A stretch of 64,000 nucleotides of DNA, from assembly GCA_002005505.1 (NCBI GenBank), contig MVGU01001560.1:16885-80884 (forward strand), in the 5' to 3' direction. A program made the position numbers and the translations under genes. This document shows, piece after piece, positions 32,224-40,973 of this stretch. The notes below the pieces were generated by a model. It was not told where the DNA came from. It worked only from the letters and a program-made list of their open reading frames with translations, and did not search any database. This DNA is from Botryococcus braunii (lineage: Eukaryota > Chlorophyta > Trebouxiophyceae). Every line of letters begins with the position of its first letter. Position 1 is the first letter of the stretch.

Positions 32224-35200
32224 ATGGCGGACGCGCAAGCCCCTGTTCGTTTAGAATTCTTCTATGGAAGGCCCACTGAGGATCCTTTTCAGTGGCTGGA
32301 ATCGTTTGAGCTGTTCATAGAGGTTAACCGGGTAGAAGGAGATCGGGTATTGAGATTTGTTAAGCATGCAATGAGGGAAGAGGCCTATACTTGGTTTCGA
32401 GCAAATCAGGATGACATATTAGATTGGGAAGATTGTAAAGAGGCCTTTCTCGAACGGTTCGGCCTTGATGAAGACACACTTATGTCCAAAGTAGATTCTT
32501 GCATGCAGCAACCCAACGAAAATGTACGAAGTTATGCTGACAGATTTAGAAAACTGATGGGATACCTGCAGAATCCATTACCAGTCAGGATGGTTACAAA
32601 ATTATTTGTGAAAGGACTAGTTCCCCACCTTAAGGAGAGGGTACAAATGACATACCCAGGCAATGGAGCTTTGGCGGAAATTATACGTTTGGCTGCCAAG
32701 TATGAGCAAACCTTTGGGCATGCCCCATTAGGAGGAATGTACCTTAATGAAAACACAGAAGTACCGGTGCGCGAGAGGATTGAGCAATGGAGCCGCCGCG
32801 CCAATGACAATGTGGATCAGCGCGCAACACGCCCGCCGCAGCAGCAAAATCAAAGAGAGAACAATAGAGATAATAGAGACAACAGGAATTGGCAGCGTCA
32901 GCGAGACTTTCCGGAGCGACGCAACCAGCAGCAAGCAGCACCGCCTAGACAAACTGCCCCAATCAACCCACCAAGGGAGGCACCTGCGCTACCTCCGGCT
33001 AATGAAATTGACACCCTCACAAGGGAGATGGAGAGATTGAGAATTCAAATTGCAGAACTACAGAGGCCCCCGCCAGCTGCTAATTTCACCCAATTTCAAG
33101 AGGATCGGACCATGGAAGATCAGCCCCAGGCCAGAATAATGTATGATGGGTTTACAGACCCATTCCCGGTATACCCTATATATGCAACTAAGAGGCCTGC
33201 AGAAAATCCACCCGAAGCAGACCCCGCGCCGCTACGCCGTCGCCCCAACAATCTGGAGCAAACTACAGTGGACCCAAGGAACCCACCTAGGCCTGCCGCC
33301 CCACGGCCTACCCCAGCACAACATCAACCACATGAACCAAGAACTCCAGCCGCACCTCAGCCAGTACCTGCGAGAGGGCCAGCAGCGCGCCCTCCAGTGG
33401 ACCTAGGGGGACTGCCACCCCTACCTCATGTAGCTCGTCCCGCCGCGTATAGAAGACCAGGAGCTATCGCGCCGACAACCACGGAGCCTATTCAACAAAT
33501 AAAAGGGCTGCCTATGAAGCTTACCGTGCAATCCTATTTGAACCACGTCAGTGAAGAAGAATTTCAGAGGTCCATCCAGGAGCTCCAGGAGTCACGCCGC
33601 CATTTCCTTCAGGCCCGACAGAATAACCCACCACGACCTAGAGAGGTGGAAGCTGAAATGGTAGTGCTTTCCAGTGACACCTCAGAAGGTCCCTCAGCCA
33701 GCGACTCGCCTGAGGGGACACCACAGTTGCAACCCCCTCAATTGAACCTACAAAGGCACCTTGTAAACACTACTGTAGCTACTGTCCCTATTCTTATTAA
33801 TGACTTGGTGTTTGAGGATGGAATCATTGACACTGGCGCCACAAACACCATGATTTCACAGTCAGCCGCGCGACAATTGAACTTGATGGACCAGATTGAG
33901 CCTTCTCGCCTTAGATATTCTTGCGCAGATGGTAAAATGTCCACTCCTTGGGGTATCATCCGCAAGTTACCTGTGGGAGTGGAAGGTTTAGTAATTCCTA
34001 TTGATGTATTTGTTAGTGGGGCCACTTCGTACGATGTACTCTTAGGAACTGATTGGTTAACTCAAGCCCACGCAGAAATAAGCTTTGCCAAGCAAGAGAT
34101 GTCTTTCCGAATAGAACCACAAATCATGGGAAGGGTTCCCATCACTGTTATGCCTGCTAGCAAGAGTAGTAATCGATACTGTGTTGCTCGCCTCCCCGAG
34201 CTAGACCTTGGCGGTCCCGCGGGGCCTCCTGCGAGCCCTGGGGTACCGGACGTTAATATGAACGACGGAGATGACCTACCAGGAGAATTAGAGGAGGACA
34301 TGGACCTTAATGCCGCAAGTGACGAAGAAATAGAGAGTACTGATCAATCTGAGGAAGAGTATTCGGGGGACGAGGAGGTCACCTCGTCCGAATCCGAAGT
34401 GGAGATCTTCAATGCCCTTGTTAGAGACGAGGGGGAGGAACTCATGTTTGCTGCACATTCCTACTTAACTGAGGACTGGATGTTAGAAGTTAATATTTTT
34501 AAAGAGATTGAAGCTCAGTGGGGTCCCTTTGACATCGACGCATGTTGTGACACCCAAGGCTACAACTCTCAACTTCCTTTGTATTGGTCTAGCGAAACCG
34601 ACTGCTTAATGCAAAACTGGACCCACATGAGTGTATATTGCAACCCTCCTTTTTCTTTAATTAGTAACATAGTTGAACATTGCCTTGCATGCTTCACGGC
34701 GAGTCCCTTCACCACTAGTGCCGTACTTGTTCTCCCATGGTGGCCTTCTGCCCCTTGGTTTCCAACGGTTATTGAGCAACTCGAAATTATCAGGCAATTC
34801 CCTCCTGGAGTACAGTTGTTCACGGCTCCTGGAGAGGATCCGGCAGGTCCCCGGCTTCGTATTGGCCCAACTAGATGGCCTGTCATAATCGTGCGAATAC
34901 CCACTTCACTTAGAAAGGAAGATCCTGGTATGCAGAGGTTGAGAGAGATTACAAATACTGAAAAGATGAAACAGGACCCCGATTCCGTGTTAAAAATCAC
35001 CACCGGGATGCGAAAATTGGGTCCTAAGAGAGAAGAAGAGATTGAGAGATTAGTACAGGAGTATAAGGATGTATTTACCCCAGGTATAGTACAAGAAAGA
35101 ACCACCTTAATGCACCACCGCATAGACACTGGGGATGCGGTCCCCATTAAAACACGCCCTTATCGCTTGTCCCGTTCGGAGGATCAGGTGATCGAGGAAG

Positions 35201-37929
35201 AAGTTCACAAAATGCTAGAGGCTGGAGTGATAGTGCCTTCCAGCTCTCCTTGGTCTAGTTCACCTGTGTTAGTAGGCAAGCCGGATGGCTCTGTCCGGTT
35301 TTGTATTGACTACCGTCCACTAAATGCAGTTACCAGACGTGACAACTACCCCATGCCTAGGATAGATGAGACCCTAGATTCCTTAGGTCAGGGGGTGGAA
35401 TATTTGAGTAAGATTGATTGCAAGTCAGCCTTTTGGTTAATACCAGTAGCCCCAGAGGACCGTGCAAAGACCGCTTTTACTACCAAAGAAGGTTTATTCG
35501 AGTTTGTGTCAATGCCGTTCGGCTTGCGTAACGCCCCGGCTACGCTTCAGAGATTTGTTAACACTCTATTGCAAGACTTAATAGGCAAGTGTTGTGTCAT
35601 TTATTTAGATGATTGTTTGGTATACAGCCGCACATTCGAGGACCACCTCACTCATTTGAAATTAGTGCTTGAACGCTTCCGTGCGGTGGGCTTTAGAGCC
35701 AACCCAGCCAAGTGTGAGTTATGTTGCAGTGAAGTGTTGTACTTAGGATACGTTATTACGCCTCAAGGCATAAAACCCAACCCTTTCAAGGTTGAGGCAG
35801 TTCTCAACGCAGCACCGCCGACGAACGTGACCGAAGTCAGGTCCTTTTTGGGACTTGCAAACTACTACAGGAGATTTCTGCACAACATGGCCGCCATATC
35901 TGCCCCATTGACGCGGCTTACGAAAAAGGGGATTGTTTTCAATTGGACTACTGACTGCCAAGCCGCCTTCGAAGCCATCAAGGCTATGCTAGTGGATGCA
36001 CCGCTTCTACGATACCCCGACTTCAGCAAGAAATTCACCCTATACACTGATTGGCAGCCCGGAGCCGCCGCCGCTATTCTGGGCCAGGAGCTTGAGGATG
36101 GTGACCATGTGATCGCATACGCCAGCAAAACTCTACAAGGAGCAGAGCTCAACTACTCTCCAACGGATGGGGAGCTACTTGCCATAGTGTGGGCCGTGAA
36201 GCTATTCCGCCCCTACCTCTATGGAGTTCAATTTACTATAGTAACAGACCACAAAGCTTTAAAGTGGTTACTCACCACACGCAACTTGTCCGGCAAGCTA
36301 GCACGATACGCCATCGAACTGCAAGAATATGACTTTGACATCCAGCACCGCTCGGGGACCTTGCATGGGAATGTGGACTGCCTTTCTCGTCTACGCCTAT
36401 TGCCGCCCCCTGAAGAAGACTACAGTGAAGAGCCGCCGCCGCCGCCGCTGCTAGAAGAAGAGAACATTGAGGAGAACCACATGCACTGCTGCTACACCAT
36501 GACCCTTGACAAAGAGAATATGCCGCCCGTTGAGGACAGAATGGACTTGGACCAGCCCTACTTGCCGCCTACTCAAGACGCCACGCAACATGAAGAGATG
36601 ATAGTACCACAACCTTTACGCCGACATTCGGAGACAAGGGTTGAACCCCCACCAATTCGAGACCTGCCGCTACCTCCGGAGACCTTATTTGGCCCTTCTG
36701 CCGCTCTGGCCAGCCAAGAACCTATGACTACACCGCGTACGCGTATCGACAGCCCGCCGCTTATGGAGGATGTACCGTGCCAAGTATGCACTGGAAGAGA
36801 TGATGAGGAGACCATGCTACTGTGTGATCTCTGCAACCACGGATACCACATCGACTGTTTGGAGCCTGCACTGTCCCGGGTACCCAGGGGACCCTGGCTA
36901 TGCCCTTTATGTGACCACATTGCAGATGCCGTCCCCTCTCGTGACATTGTGGACGATGAAGAAGTACTTGACTACCTAGCCGCCGACAAACGACACCAAC
37001 CTGGGACAAGCCGCAAGGATGCTAAGCGCATAGCACGCCGGGCTCAGAACTACTACTTTGCCGCCGAAGAATTCCCTATTGAATGGAGGACCCGCAATTG
37101 GCCACTTGTAAGAAAGGCCACGAGAGGATTTGGCCCACGAACCGTACCATGGTACGAGGACAGACTTGACATTATTAAGGAGCTACACGATGACATGGGC
37201 CACTACGGAGTTAACCGCACAATTCATCTTATCAAGGAGCGCTTTTATTGGACGGATATGTCCCTCGACGTCAGACTATACATACAACATTGCCCTGGAT
37301 GTCAGTTCAGGACCATTCAACTCACCAAACCAGTGGAGCTGACTCCCGTAGCCGTCACGGGGGTCTTTCATATGATTGGAGTGGACCTGACAGGACCCAT
37401 GGATGCGCCCTCGGGGCGAGAGAAAGTGTACATAGCCACCGCCATAGACTACCTCACCAAATGGGTGGAGGCCAAGATTATCCCAAACAAAGAAGCATCG
37501 ACTACCGCAAAGTTTTTCAAAGAAGAGATTCTGGCACGGCATGGATGCCCCCAGATTGTTATCACGGACAATGGCCAAGAATGGCAAGGAGAATTCCAAA
37601 ATTTGATGGACCAATGCTTCATAGAAGTGAGAAAGACCAGCCCATATCATCCCCAAGCCAACGGCCTCGTTGAGAGGTTTCACGGTACATTAAAGGAGAA
37701 GCTCGGGCAAGCCGCCCTTGAAAGCCCTGGAGCATGGGACCGCAAGCTACCTGACATTCTTCTGGGGTACCGGACGAGTCCCCAGGGTTCCACCAAGCAC
37801 AGCCCCTTCCGGTTGTTGTACGGAAGAGCAGCCACCCTACCTATCGACAATAAGACCTTACCAAGCACGACGCCAGACATGGCAGGCGGGGAAGGAAGTT
37901 GCCCCGTGGGAGACATCAAGAGGAGATAG
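32224..37929 (+). CDS. gag-pol: Gypsy-MT gag-pol with Dam-like methyltransferase and PHD finger
   Basis: A 1,901-codon frame from a clear ATG (MADAQAPVRLEFFYG). Residues ~10-160 are a Ty3-type gag capsid. No CCHC knuckle is visible; a Gln/Arg- and Pro-rich stretch (~200-480) may bind nucleic acid instead. Protease DTGA is at ~535-538. An acidic stretch (~680-740) leads into a domain at ~748-900 with FDIDACC, a conserved YWSSETDCLMQNW and NPPF at 807-810, then LVLPWWPSAPWF. This resembles the phage-type Dam N6-adenine methyltransferase domain also known from DIRS retrotransposons. RT has YLDD at ~1127-1130, and RNase H starts near 1273. A PHD finger with Cys4-His-Cys3 spacing lies at ~1517-1565. 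The integrase follows with zinc finger, GVDLTGP, TDNGQEW and the E of LVERFH. The frame ends at TAG 37927-37929, while the natural tail continues in another frame from about 37899. Confidence 0.93.
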   Translation: MADAQAPVRLEFFYGRPTEDPFQWLESFELFIEVNRVEGDRVLRFVKHAMREEAYTWFRANQDDILDWEDCKEAFLERFGLDEDTLMSKVDSCMQQPNENVRSYADRFRKLMGYLQNPLPVRMVTKLFVKGLVPHLKERVQMTYPGNGALAEIIRLAAKYEQTFGHAPLGGMYLNENTEVPVRERIEQWSRRANDNVDQRATRPPQQQNQRENNRDNRDNRNWQRQRDFPERRNQQQAAPPRQTAPINPPREAPALPPANEIDTLTREMERLRIQIAELQRPPPAANFTQFQEDRTMEDQPQARIMYDGFTDPFPVYPIYATKRPAENPPEADPAPLRRRPNNLEQTTVDPRNPPRPAAPRPTPAQHQPHEPRTPAAPQPVPARGPAARPPVDLGGLPPLPHVARPAAYRRPGAIAPTTTEPIQQIKGLPMKLTVQSYLNHVSEEEFQRSIQELQESRRHFLQARQNNPPRPREVEAEMVVLSSDTSEGPSASDSPEGTPQLQPPQLNLQRHLVNTTVATVPILINDLVFEDGIIDTGATNTMISQSAARQLNLMDQIEPSRLRYSCADGKMSTPWGIIRKLPVGVEGLVIPIDVFVSGATSYDVLLGTDWLTQAHAEISFAKQEMSFRIEPQIMGRVPITVMPASKSSNRYCVARLPELDLGGPAGPPASPGVPDVNMNDGDDLPGELEEDMDLNAASDEEIESTDQSEEEYSGDEEVTSSESEVEIFNALVRDEGEELMFAAHSYLTEDWMLEVNIFKEIEAQWGPFDIDACCDTQGYNSQLPLYWSSETDCLMQNWTHMSVYCNPPFSLISNIVEHCLACFTASPFTTSAVLVLPWWPSAPWFPTVIEQLEIIRQFPPGVQLFTAPGEDPAGPRLRIGPTRWPVIIVRIPTSLRKEDPGMQRLREITNTEKMKQDPDSVLKITTGMRKLGPKREEEIERLVQEYKDVFTPGIVQERTTLMHHRIDTGDAVPIKTRPYRLSRSEDQVIEEEVHKMLEAGVIVPSSSPWSSSPVLVGKPDGSVRFCIDYRPLNAVTRRDNYPMPRIDETLDSLGQGVEYLSKIDCKSAFWLIPVAPEDRAKTAFTTKEGLFEFVSMPFGLRNAPATLQRFVNTLLQDLIGKCCVIYLDDCLVYSRTFEDHLTHLKLVLERFRAVGFRANPAKCELCCSEVLYLGYVITPQGIKPNPFKVEAVLNAAPPTNVTEVRSFLGLANYYRRFLHNMAAISAPLTRLTKKGIVFNWTTDCQAAFEAIKAMLVDAPLLRYPDFSKKFTLYTDWQPGAAAAILGQELEDGDHVIAYASKTLQGAELNYSPTDGELLAIVWAVKLFRPYLYGVQFTIVTDHKALKWLLTTRNLSGKLARYAIELQEYDFDIQHRSGTLHGNVDCLSRLRLLPPPEEDYSEEPPPPPLLEEENIEENHMHCCYTMTLDKENMPPVEDRMDLDQPYLPPTQDATQHEEMIVPQPLRRHSETRVEPPPIRDLPLPPETLFGPSAALASQEPMTTPRTRIDSPPLMEDVPCQVCTGRDDEETMLLCDLCNHGYHIDCLEPALSRVPRGPWLCPLCDHIADAVPSRDIVDDEEVLDYLAADKRHQPGTSRKDAKRIARRAQNYYFAAEEFPIEWRTRNWPLVRKATRGFGPRTVPWYEDRLDIIKELHDDMGHYGVNRTIHLIKERFYWTDMSLDVRLYIQHCPGCQFRTIQLTKPVELTPVAVTGVFHMIGVDLTGPMDAPSGREKVYIATAIDYLTKWVEAKIIPNKEASTTAKFFKEEILARHGCPQIVITDNGQEWQGEFQNLMDQCFIEVRKTSPYHPQANGLVERFHGTLKEKLGQAALESPGAWDRKLPDILLGYRTSPQGSTKHSPFRLLYGRAATLPIDNKTLPSTTPDMAGGEGSCPVGDIKRR
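34468..34918 (+). other. Dam-like N6-adenine methyltransferase domain region
   Basis: Sub-feature of the Gypsy-MT polyprotein, placed between protease and RT. Seen: the FDIDACC start, the NPPF tetrad coded at 34642-34653 (class motif [DNS]PP[YFW]), and a hydrophobic LVLPWWP strand after it. No FxGxG SAM motif is visible, which is also usual for phage-type Dam. Catalytic activity is not shown; it could be a degenerate or structural domain. Confidence 0.7.
36772..36918 (+). other. PHD finger region
   Basis: Sub-feature of the Gypsy-MT polyprotein, between RNase H and integrase. Spacing is C-x2-C-x11-C-x2-C-x4-H-x2-C-x15-C-x2-C, with the typical LLCDLC, YHIDCL and WLCPLC blocks. PHD fingers usually read the histone H3 tail. 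Here it could direct integration as chromodomains do in other gypsy elements; that role is inferred. Confidence 0.88.
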
Positions 37930-38225
37930 CCGCCGCCCACACCAACATTTTGCGCGCCCAGGAGCGCCAGAAAAGAGAATACGCTCAGAAACTGAAGCCC
38001 ACCAAGCGTGGACGTGAAATTGAAGAAGGGCTACGTAACCTACAGCCTGGAGACTTAATAGCCGTCAAAAATCGGAAAAAGCACGAGTTGGCGCCACCAT
38101 TTGTGGGCCCCTTCATCTTCAAGGAGTACTACGACGACAGCACGCTTGTTATCCAAAATTCTAAAGGAAAGACCTGGAAAGAATCAATACACACCGTTGG
38201 GAAGTACCATCCCAGCCACCACTGA
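37899..38225 (+). pseudogene. pol: Gypsy-MT integrase C-terminal tail (shifted frame)
   Basis: Continues the integrase as RHQEEIAAAHTNILRAQERQKREY and a GPF/Y-type module (LAPPFVGPFIFKEYY), ending GKYHPSHH. It has no ATG start and overlaps the end of the 1,901-codon frame, so a one-base shift near 37885-37900 separates them. A G-rich stretch (GGCGGGGAAGG) lies there. It has no chromodomain, which fits the PHD finger having taken over targeting. Confidence 0.8.
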
Positions 38226-38521
38226 AGCAAGCAATGGAGGAAAAGCAGCGAGCGTCCACCACGGAAATCCAACCTCGTGTACGAACCACTGCTCCTTGTG
38301 GAGCCTAACCTTTTTAGCGAACGCTGGAGGACCAATCAACGCACGAAACGCTACTCCCAGCCAACCAATCAAGCGGAGCTTACTTGAAGTACCGGCGGAC
38401 CGGTACCGGATGAAACTTTTACTACCAAAAAAAAAAAAAAAGCTAACGGAACCTAGCCCGGCCAAGTCCACGGTCGTGACTTGTTAGCTCTCCCCTGGAA
38501 CGGGCCAGTTTAAACCTTAAA
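38226..38521 (+). other. Gypsy-MT spacer after integrase
   Basis: About 300 bp without a recognisable gene. It includes a run of 15 A at 38427-38441. Confidence 0.5.
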
Positions 38522-39350
38522 ATGAGTTCATTAAACGCTGTTCATATTATACAAAAGCAATCTAACCACACTGAATACTCAGCCCGCATGACGCGAACCC
38601 AGCACGCCGAGAATGCGGCATTAAGGGAGGAGAACAAAGTACTAGAGACAGAATTAAAAACAGCCAAAGAGAGCATTCAAAATTTGGTACTCACGGTTCA
38701 AGACTTGCACGAGCAGAGGAACGAACCGGTGCTGCCCCCGATTCTTTTCAATTACGATCCACACATGATCCACCAGCTTGGTGTCTCCGTGGAGACCAGC
38801 AAGGCCGCTAAGGAGGAAGCAGAGAGTAAGCTTAAGGAAGAAGAGGAAAGAAACGCCCGCGCCCGGGCAGACCAAGGTAAAAGGCAAAGGTTCCGCATTA
38901 GTGTGCACCACGGCTTTGTCAGCTCCGAATAAAGTCCAAGCTAATGGATCTGATAATTGACTTAAAATAGTTTTTGGAACAGAGAATATCATCAAGGAGC
39001 TTCACCGTACCATCAACCGGCTTGAACGTGAGAACGAGGCTGCCCGTGATCGGCATGCTCATCTCCACCACCTCACCCGTCATTTCATTCTGGGGAAGCT
39101 GAAGGAGATCTCCGACCACGTTTCGGAAAGCGAGGGCTCTCCAACTACGCCCAGCGCGCTGCACCGCCCCCTGGGGTACAACCCCCGCGACCCCCGCATG
39201 GGCAAGACCGTCCCTTACCCTACACGGAGTGTATTGGCTGAGCCGCTTGTACCGTACTCCATTACGGAGTCCGAATCTGTCAAATATTCTGATTTGGTAA
39301 AAGTTGATGGGCTCTTCTCGTCTGACTCCACCTCTGATGTGGAGATTTGA
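38522..39350 (+). CDS. Gypsy-MT second gene: coiled-coil protein, probably spliced
   Basis: An ATG at 38522 (MSSLNAVHIIQKQS) opens a charged, heptad-rich frame (AALREENKVLETELKTAKESIQNLV; later EEAESKLKEEEERNARARADQ). Unspliced it stops at 38932. A candidate intron 38877-38970 starts GTAAAAGG, ends TTAAAATAG and has branch-like TTGAC or CTGAT near its 3' end. Removing its 94 bases joins the frame exactly to a second open stretch, again coiled-coil (IIKELHRTINRLERENEAARDRH), that ends with an acidic DSTSDVEI at 39350. The product would be 244 residues. It stands where envelope genes lie in some gypsy elements, but it has no signal peptide or membrane segment. I do not recognise a family. Confidence 0.65.
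38877..38970 (+). other. Candidate GT-AG intron in the coiled-coil gene
   Basis: Donor AAG|GTAAAA and acceptor AAAATAG|TT, length 94, not a multiple of three. It contains an in-frame stop if retained, so splicing would switch between a short and a long protein. Confidence 0.6.
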
Positions 39351-39611
39351 GTGATTGGTTGGGATGTCCGCGGTACAAACAAAACACCATTGTAGCAACA
39401 GCACCATGTATGTCCAAATGCAAATTATTTGCGAAAAACTTGGTTCAATATGACTTAACGGATGTTCCTTGGGCAAAATCTTGACTAGTCCGATGACAAT
39501 GTACCTTATGTTGAAGCACCTGTACCTTATGTTTGGTAGTCTTGTGTCACTACTCTAGAAAGTCGTTCCAGACTTTCTCTCCTTTTAGGGGGGGGGAAAG
39601 AATGCCACATA
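39351..39611 (+). other. Gypsy-MT 3' UTR and polypurine tract
   Basis: A purine tract, AGGGGGGGGGAAAG, lies at about 39587-39600. Between it and the LTR stands AAGAATGCCACATA, whose first 12 bases recur directly after the LTR at 40974-40985. Confidence 0.75.
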
Positions 39612-40973
39612 TGTCGTGTACTGGAGTGTGACCGTGTATATTGGTGGCCATCCGAATGATTTAAGTGATAATGTGTATATTTGGCGTAACCACAAAAGTG
39701 ACTGGTATACGACCCTCAATCGGACTTGTACAGCTTTTATTATGGCTCTTATTTGACAATTCATAAAGTCGTGGAAAAATGGCGCTTGTCTTTACCCTTT
39801 TGTACCTGGGTTGGGGTATTTATCCCTGATTTAGGTCCTGAGGGCCAAATTGTGTATTCGGGTGACTTCATTCGAAGCAACGGTTGAAACTGAATGTTCG
39901 TGGAAACTTCGCTACTCGGTAGGTGCCATGCAGTCGGGCACCAGGAAATTTGTCTTTCAGCCGTCCGTTGATCAGTGAGTTGGCGACGCCTTAACCGCTC
40001 CTGATCAGGTGATGGGATGTGTTAATACGGCTGTCCGTATTACGAGAGGGGAGTGTATATTAGGGGCTCAGCCTCCGGCCCACAAGTTTACAGTTGTTTC
40101 CAAGTTTCCAACGTGCATGTAAGACTCTCGCACCAAGAACTGAACTCTGTCCGCGGCCCCCGGCGAATAGGGATGGTATTTGTTTGACCTGTTATTTGAA
40201 TCGTAATTGTGACACTGCCCTTGCAGTATTATTGTGCTTTTGTGACACCACTGTCTTGCCGAGTTAGGCCATTGATCGTCCCGGTGATAACCGTTAACTT
40301 GCATTGTAACACGTGAAATTGTATTTATTGTGAAAGAATATTCATAGAATTGACTTGTCATAGTAGAAATTCTGTGGGAACATTAAAATATCAAAGTAAT
40401 TTAGTCGTTATACAGACCCCCTCCGCGGGAATACCAACCACGCCACGAGATCAAACACACACCACCTTTCGACTCCACAGAAACCTCAAAATACTCATAT
40501 TCTAGGTACTCACAACCGCAGAGCAATATCTGAACAATAGCCGCGACGTAGCCGTAAGCCGCCTAAACGCTGATCCGCAAGACCCCGACGGACTTCAAGA
40601 AAACACAATAGGAAGAAAACACACATCCTGGAGAACAAAATCCTTTTGATAAAACCGTTAGTAAACTAATAACACTTAAACCACCAGACCCAGCACGAGT
40701 CCAGCCCCGCAGCTCGGAGCCGAACGAGCCTGAAAGCCATCGGAGCCAACCTCCGGTTATCGTCCGAAAGACCGGTCGCAGGACCGAGAGCAGTCCAGTA
40801 AGTCCCTCTAACAGCTAGGTCTCAGGGCCGTAATCCCTGGGTGGCGATCCTGTCTAGACGTACCTTTAACAGTAATTGACCGCAGCAGTACAACCCCGAT
40901 TCAAAACCCTGATAATATTCAGCCATTTAAACACGAAAAAAATTTGGATACCGTTGGGCACGGGTACCCTATA
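39612..40973 (+). repeat. Gypsy-MT 3' LTR
   Basis: 1,362 bp, uninterrupted, from TGTCGTGTACTGG to GGTACCCTATA. It shows what the 5' LTR looked like before Gypsy-2 inserted (GATCCTGTCTAGACG). Confidence 0.95.

Larger units (their letters stand above)
21664..40973 (+). mobile_element. Gypsy-MT, Ty3/gypsy element with methyltransferase and PHD domains
   Basis: Both LTRs are 1,362 bp (21664-22906 plus 30320-30438; and 39612-40973), with at least two mismatches. Internal order is primer site, 1.8-kb leader with tandem repeats, a 1,901-codon gag-pol, an integrase tail in a shifted frame, a coiled-coil gene, polypurine tract, LTR. It interrupts Copia-E gag. I find no target duplication. Instead AAGAATGCCACA occurs just before and just after the 3' LTR. 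Its 5' LTR is split by Gypsy-2. Confidence 0.93.

Noticed and set aside
37899..38225. Chromodomain at the end of Gypsy-MT integrase
   Set aside because: Only a GPF/Y-like module is visible; the aromatic cage and the WKGY-type block found in Gypsy-1, -2 and -3 are missing.
38427..38441. Run of 15 A as the tail of a processed pseudogene or LINE
   Set aside because: No upstream retrotransposed gene or target duplication; it lies within the Gypsy-MT internal region.
38522..39350. Envelope gene after pol in Gypsy-MT
   Set aside because: No signal peptide, membrane segment or Cys pattern; the sequence is charged and coiled-coil throughout.
38919..39476. Minus-strand 185-codon open stretch
   Set aside because: Antisense to the second coiled-coil exon, which has the better composition and joins a coding exon in frame.
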